DNA from: JAUVPB01 sp965223695
GTDB lineage: Bacteria > Actinomycetota > Thermoleophilia > Gaiellales > Gaiellaceae
Assembly (NCBI GenBank): GCA_965223695.1
Contig: CBDCXJ010000044.1
Coordinates: forward strand, 1-64,000
Length of the DNA stretch: 64,000 bases
Direction: 5' to 3'
Position numbers and translations under genes: made by a program. Positions 39,758 to 48,095 of the stretch are shown here, piece by piece (positions within the stretch are counted from its first letter, which is position 1; each line of letters begins with the position of its first letter). The notes below the pieces were generated by a model. That model did no database searches and was not told where the DNA came from. It saw only the letters and a program-made list of their open reading frames with translations.

Positions 39758-41392
39758 ATGAGCGCGCCGAAAACGAGCACTGACAGAACCCCGAGCTCGG
39801 GAACCATCACACTCGACGCAGTAGTCGTCGGCGCTGGGTTCGCCGGCCTCTACATGCTCCATCGGCTTCGCCAGCTCGGCCTGTCGGCGCGCGTCTTCGA
39901 AGCGGGCACGGGAGTGGGAGGGACCTGGTACTGGAACCGCTACCCCGGATGCCGCTGCGACGTCGAGAGCATGCTCTACTCCTACTCGTGGTCTGACGAG
40001 CTGCAGCAAGACTGGGAATGGACAGCGCGCTACGCGACGCAGCCCGAGATCCTCGATTACGCGAACCACGTCACCGATCGCTTCGACCTGCGCAAGGACA
40101 TCCAGTTCGAGACACGCGTCACGGCGGCCCATTTCGATGAGGACGAGAGCCGCTGGCTGATCGAGACCGACCGAGGCGACCGCATCTCGGCGCGCTTCTG
40201 CGTCATGGCCACCGGCTGCATCTCGTACCCACAGCGTCCTGACATCCCCGGTCTCGAGAGCTTCGCGGGCGAGTGGTACCACACCGGGCTGTGGCCGAAG
40301 GAGGGAGTCGACTTCGCGGGCAAGCGGGTCGGCGTGATCGGCACCGGCTCGACCGGTATGCAGCTGATCCCGGTCGTCGCCCAGGAGGCGGCGCAGATGA
40401 CGGTCTTCCAGCGCACGCCCAACTTCGCGATTCCCGCCTGGGACGGGCCGCTCACCCCGGAGAAGCAACGCGAGGTCAAGGCGAACTACGACGCGATCCG
40501 CCAGCGGGCGCGCGAGACGTCGACGTGCTGGCCGCAGGAGGTCAGCGAGCGCTCAGCATTCGAAGACTCGCTCGAGGAACACGAGCGGGTGTTCGAGGAG
40601 CGTTGGGCCGAGGGCGGCTTCAGCTTCATCTTCCAGTACGGCGACATCCTCTCCGACCCCGAGGCGAACAAGATCGCCGCCGACTTCGCCAGAAACAAGA
40701 TCCGCCAGCGCGTCGACGATCCCGAGGTCGCCGAGCTGCTCTGCCCGTACGACCACCCGTTCGGGACCAAGCGCCTCTGCATCGACAGCGACTACTACGA
40801 GACCTATAACCGCAACAACGTCGAGCTCGTCTCGATCCGCGACACCCCGATCGAGGAGGTCAGGCCGGCCGGTCTGCGCACGAGCGAGGCCGAGTTCGAG
40901 CTCGACGTCCTCGTCTTCGCGATCGGCTTCGACGCGATGACCGGGGCGCTGTTCAACGTCGACATCCGCGGCAGGGGCGGGGTCGAGCTGAGGGAGAAGT
41001 GGGCCGACGGCCCCCGGACCTACCTGGGCATCGGCACCGCCGGCTTCCCAAACCTGTTCACCATCACTGGGCCGGGCAGCCCCTCGGTGATCAGCAACAT
41101 GATGGTCTCGATCGAGCAGCACGTCGACTGGATAGCCGACGCCATCGTCCACCTCGGGGAAAACGACCTCGACGTGATCGAGCCCGAACTCGATGCCGAG
41201 GACGCGTGGGTCGACCACGTCAACGACGTCGCGAACCAGACGCTCTTCGTGGAGGCCAACTCGTGGTACGTCGGCGCGAACATCGAGGGGAAGACGCGCG
41301 TGTTCATGCCCTACGTTGGCGGCTGTCGCGTCTACCGGGACAAGTGCGACGAGGTGGCCGCGAGCGGCTACGAGGGTTTCGCCTTGGTCTAG
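39758..41392 (+). CDS. Type I Baeyer-Villiger monooxygenase
   Basis: The 544-residue flavoprotein inserts an oxygen atom next to a ketone, using FAD and NADPH. The FAD motif is VVVGAGFAGLYMLHRLRQLG near residue 25. The diagnostic BVMO fingerprint FAGEWYHTGLWP is near residue 168, and the NADPH site is VGVIGTGSTGMQLIP. GTWYWNRYPGCRCDVES and the C-terminal ATG-like FAIGFDAMTGAL are as in cyclohexanone monooxygenase. A GAGGAGG ribosome site precedes ATG 39758. The downstream enoyl-CoA hydratase and upstream glyoxalase-like genes share its direction. It is a logical entry point for cyclic or alicyclic ketones. Confidence 0.93.
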   Translation: MSAPKTSTDRTPSSGTITLDAVVVGAGFAGLYMLHRLRQLGLSARVFEAGTGVGGTWYWNRYPGCRCDVESMLYSYSWSDELQQDWEWTARYATQPEILDYANHVTDRFDLRKDIQFETRVTAAHFDEDESRWLIETDRGDRISARFCVMATGCISYPQRPDIPGLESFAGEWYHTGLWPKEGVDFAGKRVGVIGTGSTGMQLIPVVAQEAAQMTVFQRTPNFAIPAWDGPLTPEKQREVKANYDAIRQRARETSTCWPQEVSERSAFEDSLEEHERVFEERWAEGGFSFIFQYGDILSDPEANKIAADFARNKIRQRVDDPEVAELLCPYDHPFGTKRLCIDSDYYETYNRNNVELVSIRDTPIEEVRPAGLRTSEAEFELDVLVFAIGFDAMTGALFNVDIRGRGGVELREKWADGPRTYLGIGTAGFPNLFTITGPGSPSVISNMMVSIEQHVDWIADAIVHLGENDLDVIEPELDAEDAWVDHVNDVANQTLFVEANSWYVGANIEGKTRVFMPYVGGCRVYRDKCDEVAASGYEGFALV

Positions 41393-41440
41393 GCACGTCG
41401 GTGTGGTGCTGGCGGCCGCGCCGGGAGAGGAAGGAACACC

Positions 41441-42205
41441 ATGTCAGAGCAGGCGATGACGCTCGAGCGCGACGGGCCCGTGGCGACGCTGACACTGCGC
41501 CGCCCGCGCATCCTGAACGCGATGGACTACGCGGCGACGTGCCAGCTCGAGACCACGCTCGACGGGCTCAAGACCGACGCCGACCTTCGAGTCCTCGTGA
41601 TCCGGGGAGCGGGCCGCGCGTTCTGCACCGGCATCGACCTCAAAGAGCTCTCGGCTGGCGAGACGCCCCACGACTACTACGCCGTGTGGGACCGCGCGCT
41701 GCGGGCACTCGAGGAGCTCGACGCGTTCGTCCTCTGCGTGATGCACGGCTACGCCATCGGCGGTGGGCTGCAGATCGGGCTCGCCTGCGACATCAGGATC
41801 GTCACGGACGAATGCCAGCTCGGGCTACCGGCGATTCAGGAGAGCATCATCCCGGGGTTGGCGCCGCTTCGCCTGCCGCGCTATGTGGGCCTGGGTCGTG
41901 CCAAATGGCTGATCCTCTCGGGCGAGTCGATTGACGGGCAGCGGGCGGCCGACATCGGGCTCGCCGACCACGTCGTTCCGGCTACGGAGCTCGACGAGCG
42001 GGTGAAGGAGCTGACCGCCGCATATCTGAAGACCTGTTCGGCGGGCGCGCGGCAATCGAAATTGCTGCTCGGCCTCGCTCAGGACCTCGGGTGGGCCGAG
42101 TTCTACGCCGAGTACCTGCGTCGCCAGGCAATCGCACTTGCCTCGCCCGATCACGAGGAGGCGCGCAACGCATACGCCGAGGGTCGGGAGCCGGATTGGG
42201 CGTGA
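41441..42205 (+). CDS. Enoyl-CoA hydratase/isomerase family protein
   Basis: The 254-residue crotonase-fold protein has the oxyanion-hole strands FCTGIDLKELS and YAIGGGLQIGLACDIRIV. The Glu of the second active-site position lies in LPAIQESIIPGL; the first acidic position (usually Glu in the FPE/GGG region) is less clear, so hydratase or isomerase activity cannot be told apart. Start ATG 41441 follows GAGGAAGGAA. It ends 42 bp before the convergent PaaK-like gene and probably acts downstream of one of the acyl-CoA ligases. Confidence 0.88.
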   Translation: MSEQAMTLERDGPVATLTLRRPRILNAMDYAATCQLETTLDGLKTDADLRVLVIRGAGRAFCTGIDLKELSAGETPHDYYAVWDRALRALEELDAFVLCVMHGYAIGGGLQIGLACDIRIVTDECQLGLPAIQESIIPGLAPLRLPRYVGLGRAKWLILSGESIDGQRAADIGLADHVVPATELDERVKELTAAYLKTCSAGARQSKLLLGLAQDLGWAEFYAEYLRRQAIALASPDHEEARNAYAEGREPDWA

Positions 42206-42247
42206 TGTCGGCTCGGGTGCGCGTCTCTGGACGCCTCGGCAGACGCG

Positions 42248-43588
42248 CTAGTCGAGCTGGCGCTCGTCGACGACACGCGCGAGCTTGCCGCCCTCTGATC
42301 GCGCGAGCGAGCCGGGAGGCAACAGCGTGACCTCCATCGAGCATCCAACGGTGTCTCGCACCGTCTGCGCCGTCCGGGACGTGAGCCCGGCATAGTCCGG
42401 GCCGCGAACGTCGCTCCCGAGCTCTGCCTGCGCGCTCTGCGTAACCTCGACCTCGACCGTGACGTCGTCGAGCGTCCCCTTGCGTCGCACGATCAGCCGG
42501 TAGTGCGGCGCGAGCTCGGGCAGCGCGCCGAGCGCGGCTTCGACCTGCGACGGGAAGACGTTGACGCCGCGAACGACAATCATGTCGTCGGTGCGTCCGC
42601 GGACGAGGCTCATGCGCGCGAGCGTTCGCCCGCACGGGCACTGATCTCGGGTCAGGCTGACGATGTCGCCCGTCCAGTAGCGGAGGAGAGGCTGAGCTTG
42701 CTTCGTGAGCGTCGTGATCACGAGCACGCCGTCCTCGCCGTCAGGAACGGCCTCGCCGCTATCGGGGTCGACGACCTCCGGCAGGAAATTGTCCTCGTTG
42801 ATGTGCGAGCCGCCCCTATGCTCGACACACTCGCCGGAGACACCGGGTCCGATCACTTCCGAGAGGCCGTAGATGTTGCTGGCGCGCACGCCAAGGCCCT
42901 TGTCGAGGCGTGAGCGAAGCGACTCGGTCCAGGGCTCGGCCCCGACGATGGCGTGGGACAGGCTGATCTCGTCTGGCGCGACGCCCCGCTCGGCGAATGC
43001 TTGCGCCAACGTGAGGCCATAGCTCGGCGTGCAAGCAATGACGTCGGGCGCGAAGTCCTCAATCAGCGACACCTGGCGCTCGGTCATGCCGCCCGAGACC
43101 GGTACGACCGTCATGCCGAGCCGCTCCGCGCCCCCGTGGAGCCCGAGCCCGCCGGTGAAGAGCCCGTATCCGTATGCGTTGTGCAGCATCATTCCGGGAC
43201 GCGCGCCGGCCATTACGAGGCAGCGCGCGTTGACCTCGGCGAAGAGCTGGAGATCGGCGGCCGTGTAGCCGACGACGGTGAGCTTGCCGGTGGTTCCCGA
43301 GGACGCGTGCACACGCGCGAGCTCGCGCCGCTCGACGGCAAGCAGCCCAAATGGGTAGTGCTCGCGCAGGTCGTCTTTGCGGGTGAACGGAAGCCGGCCG
43401 AGATCGCCCAGCGTGAACCGTTCGTGGTCGAGCGCGCCACCCACCCCGATCTCGTCCAGCGCGCGCCGGTAGAAGGGCACACGCGCGATCAGCCGCGCGA
43501 GGAGCGCCCGCAGCCGAGCTTGCTGAAGTGCCTCGAGCTCGACCCTCGCCATCGTCTCGTGCTCGCCGTCGAAGTACATCGTGGTCAC
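42248..43588 (-). CDS. Phenylacetate-CoA ligase-like enzyme (PaaK family)
   Basis: A 446-residue ligase of the PaaK branch, which activates aryl acids by adenylation. ARVHASSGTTGKLTVVGYTA is the adenylate-binding motif. NAYGYGLFTGGLGLHGGAER, NIYGLSEVIGPGVSGEC, LLRYWTGDIVSLT and RGRTDDMIVVRGVNVFPSQVE are family signatures. CPCGRTLARM is the zinc/linker region found in many PaaK relatives. No paa genes flank it, so the acid may be phenylacetate or another aryl acid, perhaps a product of the dioxygenase or hydantoinase routes. It is transcribed toward the enoyl-CoA hydratase gene. Confidence 0.9.
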   Translation of the reverse strand: MTTMYFDGEHETMARVELEALQQARLRALLARLIARVPFYRRALDEIGVGGALDHERFTLGDLGRLPFTRKDDLREHYPFGLLAVERRELARVHASSGTTGKLTVVGYTAADLQLFAEVNARCLVMAGARPGMMLHNAYGYGLFTGGLGLHGGAERLGMTVVPVSGGMTERQVSLIEDFAPDVIACTPSYGLTLAQAFAERGVAPDEISLSHAIVGAEPWTESLRSRLDKGLGVRASNIYGLSEVIGPGVSGECVEHRGGSHINEDNFLPEVVDPDSGEAVPDGEDGVLVITTLTKQAQPLLRYWTGDIVSLTRDQCPCGRTLARMSLVRGRTDDMIVVRGVNVFPSQVEAALGALPELAPHYRLIVRRKGTLDDVTVEVEVTQSAQAELGSDVRGPDYAGLTSRTAQTVRDTVGCSMEVTLLPPGSLARSEGGKLARVVDERQLD

Positions 43589-43614
43589 GACTAGTTCGGG
43601 ACGCTCGGCTCAGC

Positions 43615-43944
43615 TCAGGATTGGCAGTCGACCGCGACCGCGAGCGCATCGCAGACCTCGGTCATCCGCTCGCCACTCAGTCGGCCGATCCGCTCGGTGA
43701 GGGTCGCGACCGAGACGTTCTCGACCGAATCGAGATTGACCGCTGAGCGCCGCGGAATCGGATCGCTACCCGGTTCGAGCACGACTTCGCTTGCAAGCTC
43801 GCGAAGTGTTGTCGTGCACGGAGCCACGAGCGCTCGCCGCAATCGGGGTATGGCCGCATCGCGCGTCAGCACGACTACCGGTCGACGAGCCACGGCTGGG
43901 AGCTCGCACCACCACAGCTCGCCGCGGGCCGGCAGATCGCTCAC
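43615..43944 (-). CDS. mazF: MazF/PemK-family toxin
   Basis: A 109-residue endoribonuclease toxin of type II toxin-antitoxin systems. ARGELWWCELP, RRPVVVLTRDAAI and the Ser/Thr-containing LVAPCTTTLRELASEVVLEP match the MazF/PemK fold, and NLDSVENVSVATLTERIG is the usual C-terminal strand-helix. It would cleave mRNA at short sequence motifs when freed from its antitoxin. The GTG start at 43944 overlaps the antitoxin stop by 4 bp, giving the normal antitoxin-first order. Confidence 0.9.
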   Translation of the reverse strand: MSDLPARGELWWCELPAVARRPVVVLTRDAAIPRLRRALVAPCTTTLRELASEVVLEPGSDPIPRRSAVNLDSVENVSVATLTERIGRLSGERMTEVCDALAVAVDCQS

Positions 43945-44177
43945 GAGGTGGCGGCCGCGTCGTGGAACGAGGCGAGATCGCCCCACTCGTCTGGCTCGGC
44001 GAGTGGATGCTCGTCGTAGGCGGCGTATCTGGCGTCGATCTCATGTGCCCGATGCCGAGCGAGAAGGGCGCTAAGCGCTTCGTCCAGCAGGGCGGCATCG
44101 TTGAGCTCCGATCGCAACTCGCGCGCCTCCTCGATCAGGTGCTCGTCGACGGTGGTGCTCACCCTCACACGGGCCAT
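43941..44177 (-). CDS. Antitoxin of the MazF-type toxin (ribbon-helix-helix)
   Basis: A 78-residue acidic protein starting at ATG 44177. MARVRVSTTVDEHLIEEARE is a ribbon-helix-helix DNA-binding start. The C-terminal half (YAAYDEHPLAEPDEWGDL) is acidic and Trp-containing, as expected for a segment that masks MazF. It should repress its own operon through the palindromes that overlap its start codon. An upstream in-frame ATG at 44204 is less likely because it lies within the operator. Confidence 0.87.
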   Translation of the reverse strand: MARVRVSTTVDEHLIEEARELRSELNDAALLDEALSALLARHRAHEIDARYAAYDEHPLAEPDEWGDLASFHDAAATS

Positions 44178-44204
44178 GCTATAAGCATGGCATAAACATG
44201 CCAT
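44174..44204. promoter_or_regulatory. Double palindromic operator of the toxin-antitoxin operon
   Basis: Two interlocking dyads are present. CCATGC, TATAA, GCATGG spans 44174-44190 and includes the antitoxin start codon. ATGGCAT, AAAC, ATGCCAT spans 44187-44204. The shared half-site ATGGCA/TGCCAT is a plausible target of the ribbon-helix-helix antitoxin. The AT-rich core also suits a promoter with a very short leader. Confidence 0.7.
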
Positions 44205-44259
44205 AGAAGCCGTGCCTCTTGCCTCGAGGGAGTCACGAGATCGGCGGGCATGTCACACG

Positions 44260-44649
44260 TTACGCGCCGGCGATCACATCAATCTCGATCAGCGCTCCCG
44301 CTGGCAGCCGGCTGACCTCGAACGTCGTGCGCGCGGGTGGAGGCTGACCGACGTGTTGCGCGTAGACCTCGTTCATCGCGTCGAAGTCGTCGAGGTTGTC
44401 GAGGTAGACGGTCGTCCGCACGACCCTGGAGAGGCTTGTCCCCGCAGCCTCGAGGACGGCCGCGATGTTGGCGAACACGCGCTCGGCCTGCTCGCTCACG
44501 GTGCCGCCTGCGAACTCGTTCGTCTCCGGATCGATCGCGATCTGCCCCGAGACGAAGACCAGCTCACCCAGCTTCACGCCCTGAGAGTAGGGAGCGCCAC
44601 GGAAGGGCTGCGGCGCCTTGTCGGTTCGTACCTCGACTAGGTCTGGCAT
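44260..44649 (-). CDS. ridA: RidA-family enamine/imine deaminase
   Basis: The 129-residue trimeric RidA/YjgF protein hydrolyses reactive 2-enamines and imines. Blocks in order are APYSQGVKLGELVFVSGQIA, EQAERVFANIAAVLEAAG, VVRTTVYLDNLDDFDAMNEV and PARTTFEVSRLPAGALIEID. The Arg of PARTTFEV, which binds the carboxylate, and the C-terminal Glu are present. Start ATG 44649 follows an AGGAGG-type sequence. It is last in an ABC-importer operon, 26 bp after an aspartate-dehydrogenase-like gene whose imine product is a natural RidA substrate. Confidence 0.93.
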   Translation of the reverse strand: MPDLVEVRTDKAPQPFRGAPYSQGVKLGELVFVSGQIAIDPETNEFAGGTVSEQAERVFANIAAVLEAAGTSLSRVVRTTVYLDNLDDFDAMNEVYAQHVGQPPPARTTFEVSRLPAGALIEIDVIAGA

Positions 44650-44675
44650 CGAGTGTTCCTCCTCGTTGGATGTCG

Positions 44676-45470
44676 TCACGCTGGCAGAACCAGCGTGGCC
44701 TGAAGTGAATTGAGAGAGGCGATCATGCTGTAGGCCGTGACCGCCGAGGTCTTCGGGTTGTCGGCGGCGGCGGGGCCGCGCGACTCGACGCTGATGGCGC
44801 CGGCCGCTCCCTCTGCCTCGATGCGCCCCGTGTTGCCGCTCGCGCCCGGGTCGGCGACCAGCGCGACCCGCGTCTCGTCGAGACCGAGGCCTGCCAACGC
44901 GACCGTCGCGGCCAGGTTGGCGTTCTTCGGATAGCTGCGCGCGGCCTCTCGCGCCGGGCCCTCGAAGAACGTGGTGGGCTCTGCCAGAGCCCCAAGGTCG
45001 ACAAGGTCCTCGGCGGGCGTGCCGCGCCAGGCCGCCGGCGGCTTGGTCGACGTGTACCGCACGCTCGTCAACCCGCTTTCGCGCAGAGCGATCAGGCCGT
45101 CGATGCCAGCGATCGCGCCGGCAGGCAGCAGTATGCGTGAGCCACCGCAGCGGGCCGCCGCAAGCAAGCCTTCTCGCTCGTCGTCGTCGGCGAGCGCGCC
45201 GGTCGAGATCACCATCAGGTCGACTCCGGCCTCGAGCACGGCCACGCCGTACTGCCGCACCGACGGCTGCCCGGCCGCTTCCACAACCACCGTGGGCCCG
45301 GCGGCGAGCAGCGCGTCGAGCGAGTCGACGACCGCGATGGGGGCATGAGTCGTGACGCTCGAGCCGGGGCGGACCAGCGCGGCGCACACCTCGGCCGAGC
45401 TCGCGCGGCCGAGCTCGTCGACGAGCAGGCTGCCGATCGCGCCGAGCCCGATGACGCCGACGCGCATCAC
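44676..45470 (-). CDS. L-aspartate dehydrogenase-like enzyme
   Basis: The 264-residue protein matches NAD(P)-dependent L-aspartate dehydrogenases, which convert aspartate to iminoaspartate and then oxaloacetate plus ammonia. The Rossmann motif VGVIGLGAIGSLLVDEL opens the protein. VVVEAAGQPSVRQYGVAVLE, ILLPAGAIAGIDGL, TSTKPPAAWRGTP and FEGPAREAARSYPKNANLAA are characteristic, the last holding the active-site His-equivalent region. In NAD biosynthesis such enzymes sit near nadA/nadC; here the neighbours are an importer and RidA, which points to amino-acid catabolism. It lies 7 bp after the permease gene. Confidence 0.88.
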   Translation of the reverse strand: MMRVGVIGLGAIGSLLVDELGRASSAEVCAALVRPGSSVTTHAPIAVVDSLDALLAAGPTVVVEAAGQPSVRQYGVAVLEAGVDLMVISTGALADDDEREGLLAAARCGGSRILLPAGAIAGIDGLIALRESGLTSVRYTSTKPPAAWRGTPAEDLVDLGALAEPTTFFEGPAREAARSYPKNANLAATVALAGLGLDETRVALVADPGASGNTGRIEAEGAAGAISVESRGPAAADNPKTSAVTAYSMIASLNSLQATLVLPA

Positions 45471-45477
45471 GCCAGAT

Positions 45478-46491
45478 CTAGGTCGAGGCCCGCGCCGCCA
45501 TCCGCCGGCGTGTCTGTTGGGAGAGGACTACGGCGATCACGAGCGCTTCGCCGAAGAACAGGTTCTGCACGAAGCTCTGGACTCCCATGAGCTGCAGGCC
45601 GGTAATGCCCGTGTACAGGAAGTAGACGGCGATAACCGAGCCCCAGGGGTTGAAGCGCCCGGGCTTGATCGTGGTGCCGCCCAGGAAGGCCGCTGCGAAG
45701 GCGGGTAGGAGGAAGTTCAGGCCCGACACCGGGTTGGCCGAGCCCGTGGTGCCGACGTGCGTAACGCCCGCGATGCCTGCTATCAGGCCTGACGCGATGA
45801 ATGCGCCCCATCGCAGTCGTCGCACGTTGATGCCGCTGAGGCGTGCGACTTCACGGCCGCGACCGACGAAGAGCAGGCGGCGGCCCAGCGGCGTGAACTC
45901 CCAGATGTACCAGATGATGACGCACAGGGCGATCGCGTAGTAGAAGGAGAGCGGGATCGCCAGAAACTTCTTGCGGATGACCGCGTCGACGAGCTCGTCG
46001 GAGAGGCCGCTGATTGTCCGCGAGGCGCTTATCCACAACACCACGCCTGCGATGAATGTGCCTGTGCCGAGGGTGACGATCAGTGGATCCACGTCGAAGA
46101 GCAGGACGATCGCACCATTAATCACGCCCACAAGGGCGCCGACCGCGATTGCCATCAGGATCGCCCAGCCGATCGGCCAGCCGTAGTCGACGTTGAGGAT
46201 CGCGAGCACCATCGCGCATAAGGTCAGGTTTGCCGCGATCGAGAGGTCGTAGTCGCCCGCCGTCAACGGGATCACGAGCGCGAGGGTCAGCATCACGAGC
46301 ACCGCGCGCGAGCCGAAGATCGTCGAGAAGTTGGCGACCGTGGGGAACAGGTCGGTTTTGAGGATCGAGAAGAGCAGGATGACCACGGCCCAGGCGCCGA
46401 CCAGGGCGTAGCTCTGCGCCAGGTCGGCGTTCGATGGCCGGTTCTCGAGCAGGCCGGCGATCACGGTGCGCCTCTCGCGTGTCTCAGCCAC
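45478..46491 (-). CDS. Ribose/sugar-type ABC transporter permease (RbsC-like)
   Basis: A 337-residue integral membrane protein with 8-10 predicted helices of the BPD_transp_2 type. Recognisable parts are LVMLTLALVIPLTAGDYDLSIAA-like TM2-3, the coupling-loop region VGRGREVARLSGINVRRLRW (EAA-loop equivalent), and FAAAFLGGTTIKPGRFNPWG near the end, which is diagnostic of the RbsC family. It forms the channel of the importer with the ATPase and lipoprotein encoded upstream. Its start overlaps the ATPase stop by 8 bp. Confidence 0.92.
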   Translation of the reverse strand: MAETRERRTVIAGLLENRPSNADLAQSYALVGAWAVVILLFSILKTDLFPTVANFSTIFGSRAVLVMLTLALVIPLTAGDYDLSIAANLTLCAMVLAILNVDYGWPIGWAILMAIAVGALVGVINGAIVLLFDVDPLIVTLGTGTFIAGVVLWISASRTISGLSDELVDAVIRKKFLAIPLSFYYAIALCVIIWYIWEFTPLGRRLLFVGRGREVARLSGINVRRLRWGAFIASGLIAGIAGVTHVGTTGSANPVSGLNFLLPAFAAAFLGGTTIKPGRFNPWGSVIAVYFLYTGITGLQLMGVQSFVQNLFFGEALVIAVVLSQQTRRRMAARAST

Positions 46492-48031
46492 TATTGACGG
46501 CTCCGACCGCCGTTTGGTAGCACTGCTCGAGGATGCGATCCTTGGTCACCTCGGCACCGACAAGCTCGCGCACGATCTCACCGTCGGCGAAGATCAGCAC
46601 CCGGTCGCAGATCAGGCCGAGCTGCTCGTAGTCCGAGCTCGAGCAGATCACGGCGGCACCGCCCGCCGCCGCGCTTCGGATCAGCTCGAAGATGTTCTGG
46701 CGCGCCCCGACGTCGACACCCTGTGTGGGCTCGTGCAGCAGGAGCACGGTCGGCTCGGTACGGAGCCCGCGCGCCATCATGGCCTTCTGCTGGTTCCCGC
46801 CGCTCAGCTGGCCGTAGGGCATCCGGGGCTCGCGCGGTCGCACGTCATAGGTCTCGAGGAGGCGGTACGCGTCTCTCAGCATCCGGCGCAGGTCGAGGCG
46901 GCCGTTTGCGAAGTAGCCACCGAGCGCCGGCAGCGCGAGGTTCTCGCTGATCGGAAGCGATCCGACGCAACCGTCCCGGAGTCGGTCGGCCGGCAATAGC
47001 GCGACGCCATTCGCGAGCGAGCCGGCCGGCGTCACGTTGATCAGCTCCCGGCGCCTCCCGTCGACAGCGAGCTCGCCCCCCGCGGCAGGACGGGCGCCGT
47101 AGAGGAGATAGGGAACGGACTCAAAGCCAGAGCCTGCCAACCCGCTCAGACCGAGCACCTCGCCCTCGTGCGCTTCGAAAGAGACGTCGCTGAGGCGCTC
47201 GCCGACGAGTCCCGAGGCGGCTGCGCGCACCGGCTTTTTCAACGCGATGTCGTCGGTTCCGTGCAGCGTCTCGAGGCGGCGCCCGATGATCATCTCCACC
47301 AGTTGTGCCGGGCGAGTCTCCTCGGAGACGACCGTGCCGACCACGCGGCCGTCGCGCAGCACGGTAATCCGATCGGTGATCTCGAGTGCCTCGTCGAGGT
47401 CGTGGGAGACGAAGATGATGCTGGAGCCCTCGGCCGCGATGTTTCGGACAAGCTCGAACAGCTGGTCGATCTCGTTCTTGGGGAGGTAGACGGTCGGCTC
47501 GTCGAGCACGAGCACGCAGCGGCGGCCGGCGCCATTCTGGTCGCGCCGCATGTCCTCTACCGCGCGAACGATTGCGAGCAGCGCGCGCTGCATCGGGCTG
47601 AGTTCGCCGACAAGCGTTCGTGGCGCTATCTCGATGCCGTAGCGCTCGAAGACGTCGCGCGCCCTGCGCCGCTGCTGGCCCCAGGAGACGTACCAGGCGC
47701 TGTGAGAAGAGTCCTGCTGGGTGAGGAAGAGGTTGTCGACGACGTCGAGCGTCGGGATCAAGCCAAGGTCCTGGTGCACGAAGCTCAGGTTCAGCTCCTT
47801 GGCCTGCCCCGGTCGCAGCGGCAGGTCGATCGGCTCGCCGTCGACCGCCAGCGAGCCCTCCTCCGGTGGGTGGTAGCCGGCCAGCACCTTGATCAGCGTC
47901 GACTTGCCCGAGCCGTTCTCGCCGAGGAGCCCGTGGATCTCGCCGTAGTCAACCGAGAAATCGACGCGGTCCAACGCGCGCGCGCCGCCGAAGGTCTTCG
48001 TCAGACCGGTGAACTCGAGCGCGTGGCTCAT
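46484..48031 (-). CDS. Ribose/sugar-type ABC transporter ATP-binding protein (RbsA-like, duplicated domains)
   Basis: The 515-residue protein carries two nucleotide-binding domains. The first has an intact Walker A (LLGENGSGKSTLIKVLAGYH), a degenerate signature (LSPMQRALLAIVRAVE) and Walker B (CVLVLDEPTVYLP). The second has a degenerate Walker A (LSGLAGSGFESVPYLLYG), a good signature (LSGGNQQKAMMARGL) and Walker B LLLHEPTQGVDVG, where His replaces the usual Asp. This asymmetric arrangement is normal for RbsA/MglA. Start ATG 48031 (MSHALEFTGLTKTF) is favoured over an upstream extension without homology. It powers import with the adjacent permease. Confidence 0.92.
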   Translation of the reverse strand: MSHALEFTGLTKTFGGARALDRVDFSVDYGEIHGLLGENGSGKSTLIKVLAGYHPPEEGSLAVDGEPIDLPLRPGQAKELNLSFVHQDLGLIPTLDVVDNLFLTQQDSSHSAWYVSWGQQRRRARDVFERYGIEIAPRTLVGELSPMQRALLAIVRAVEDMRRDQNGAGRRCVLVLDEPTVYLPKNEIDQLFELVRNIAAEGSSIIFVSHDLDEALEITDRITVLRDGRVVGTVVSEETRPAQLVEMIIGRRLETLHGTDDIALKKPVRAAASGLVGERLSDVSFEAHEGEVLGLSGLAGSGFESVPYLLYGARPAAGGELAVDGRRRELINVTPAGSLANGVALLPADRLRDGCVGSLPISENLALPALGGYFANGRLDLRRMLRDAYRLLETYDVRPREPRMPYGQLSGGNQQKAMMARGLRTEPTVLLLHEPTQGVDVGARQNIFELIRSAAAGGAAVICSSSDYEQLGLICDRVLIFADGEIVRELVGAEVTKDRILEQCYQTAVGAVNSG

Positions 48032-48048
48032 CGATCGTGCAAGAGGTG

Positions 48049-48086
48049 CTGAGTGCGGACCCGGTCGGCGGCGGGCCCGCACTCAG
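48049..48086 (-). terminator. Intercistronic hairpin between binding-protein and ATPase genes
   Basis: CTGAGTGCGGACCC (48049-48062) pairs with GGGCCCGCACTCAG (48073-48086), 13 of 14 positions, with a 10-nt loop. It fills the 64-bp gap after the binding-protein gene on the minus strand. Such structures after binding-protein genes stabilise the upstream message or attenuate read-through, so that binding protein exceeds membrane components. No T-run follows. Confidence 0.7.
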
Positions 48087-48095
48087 TCGCGTCTG

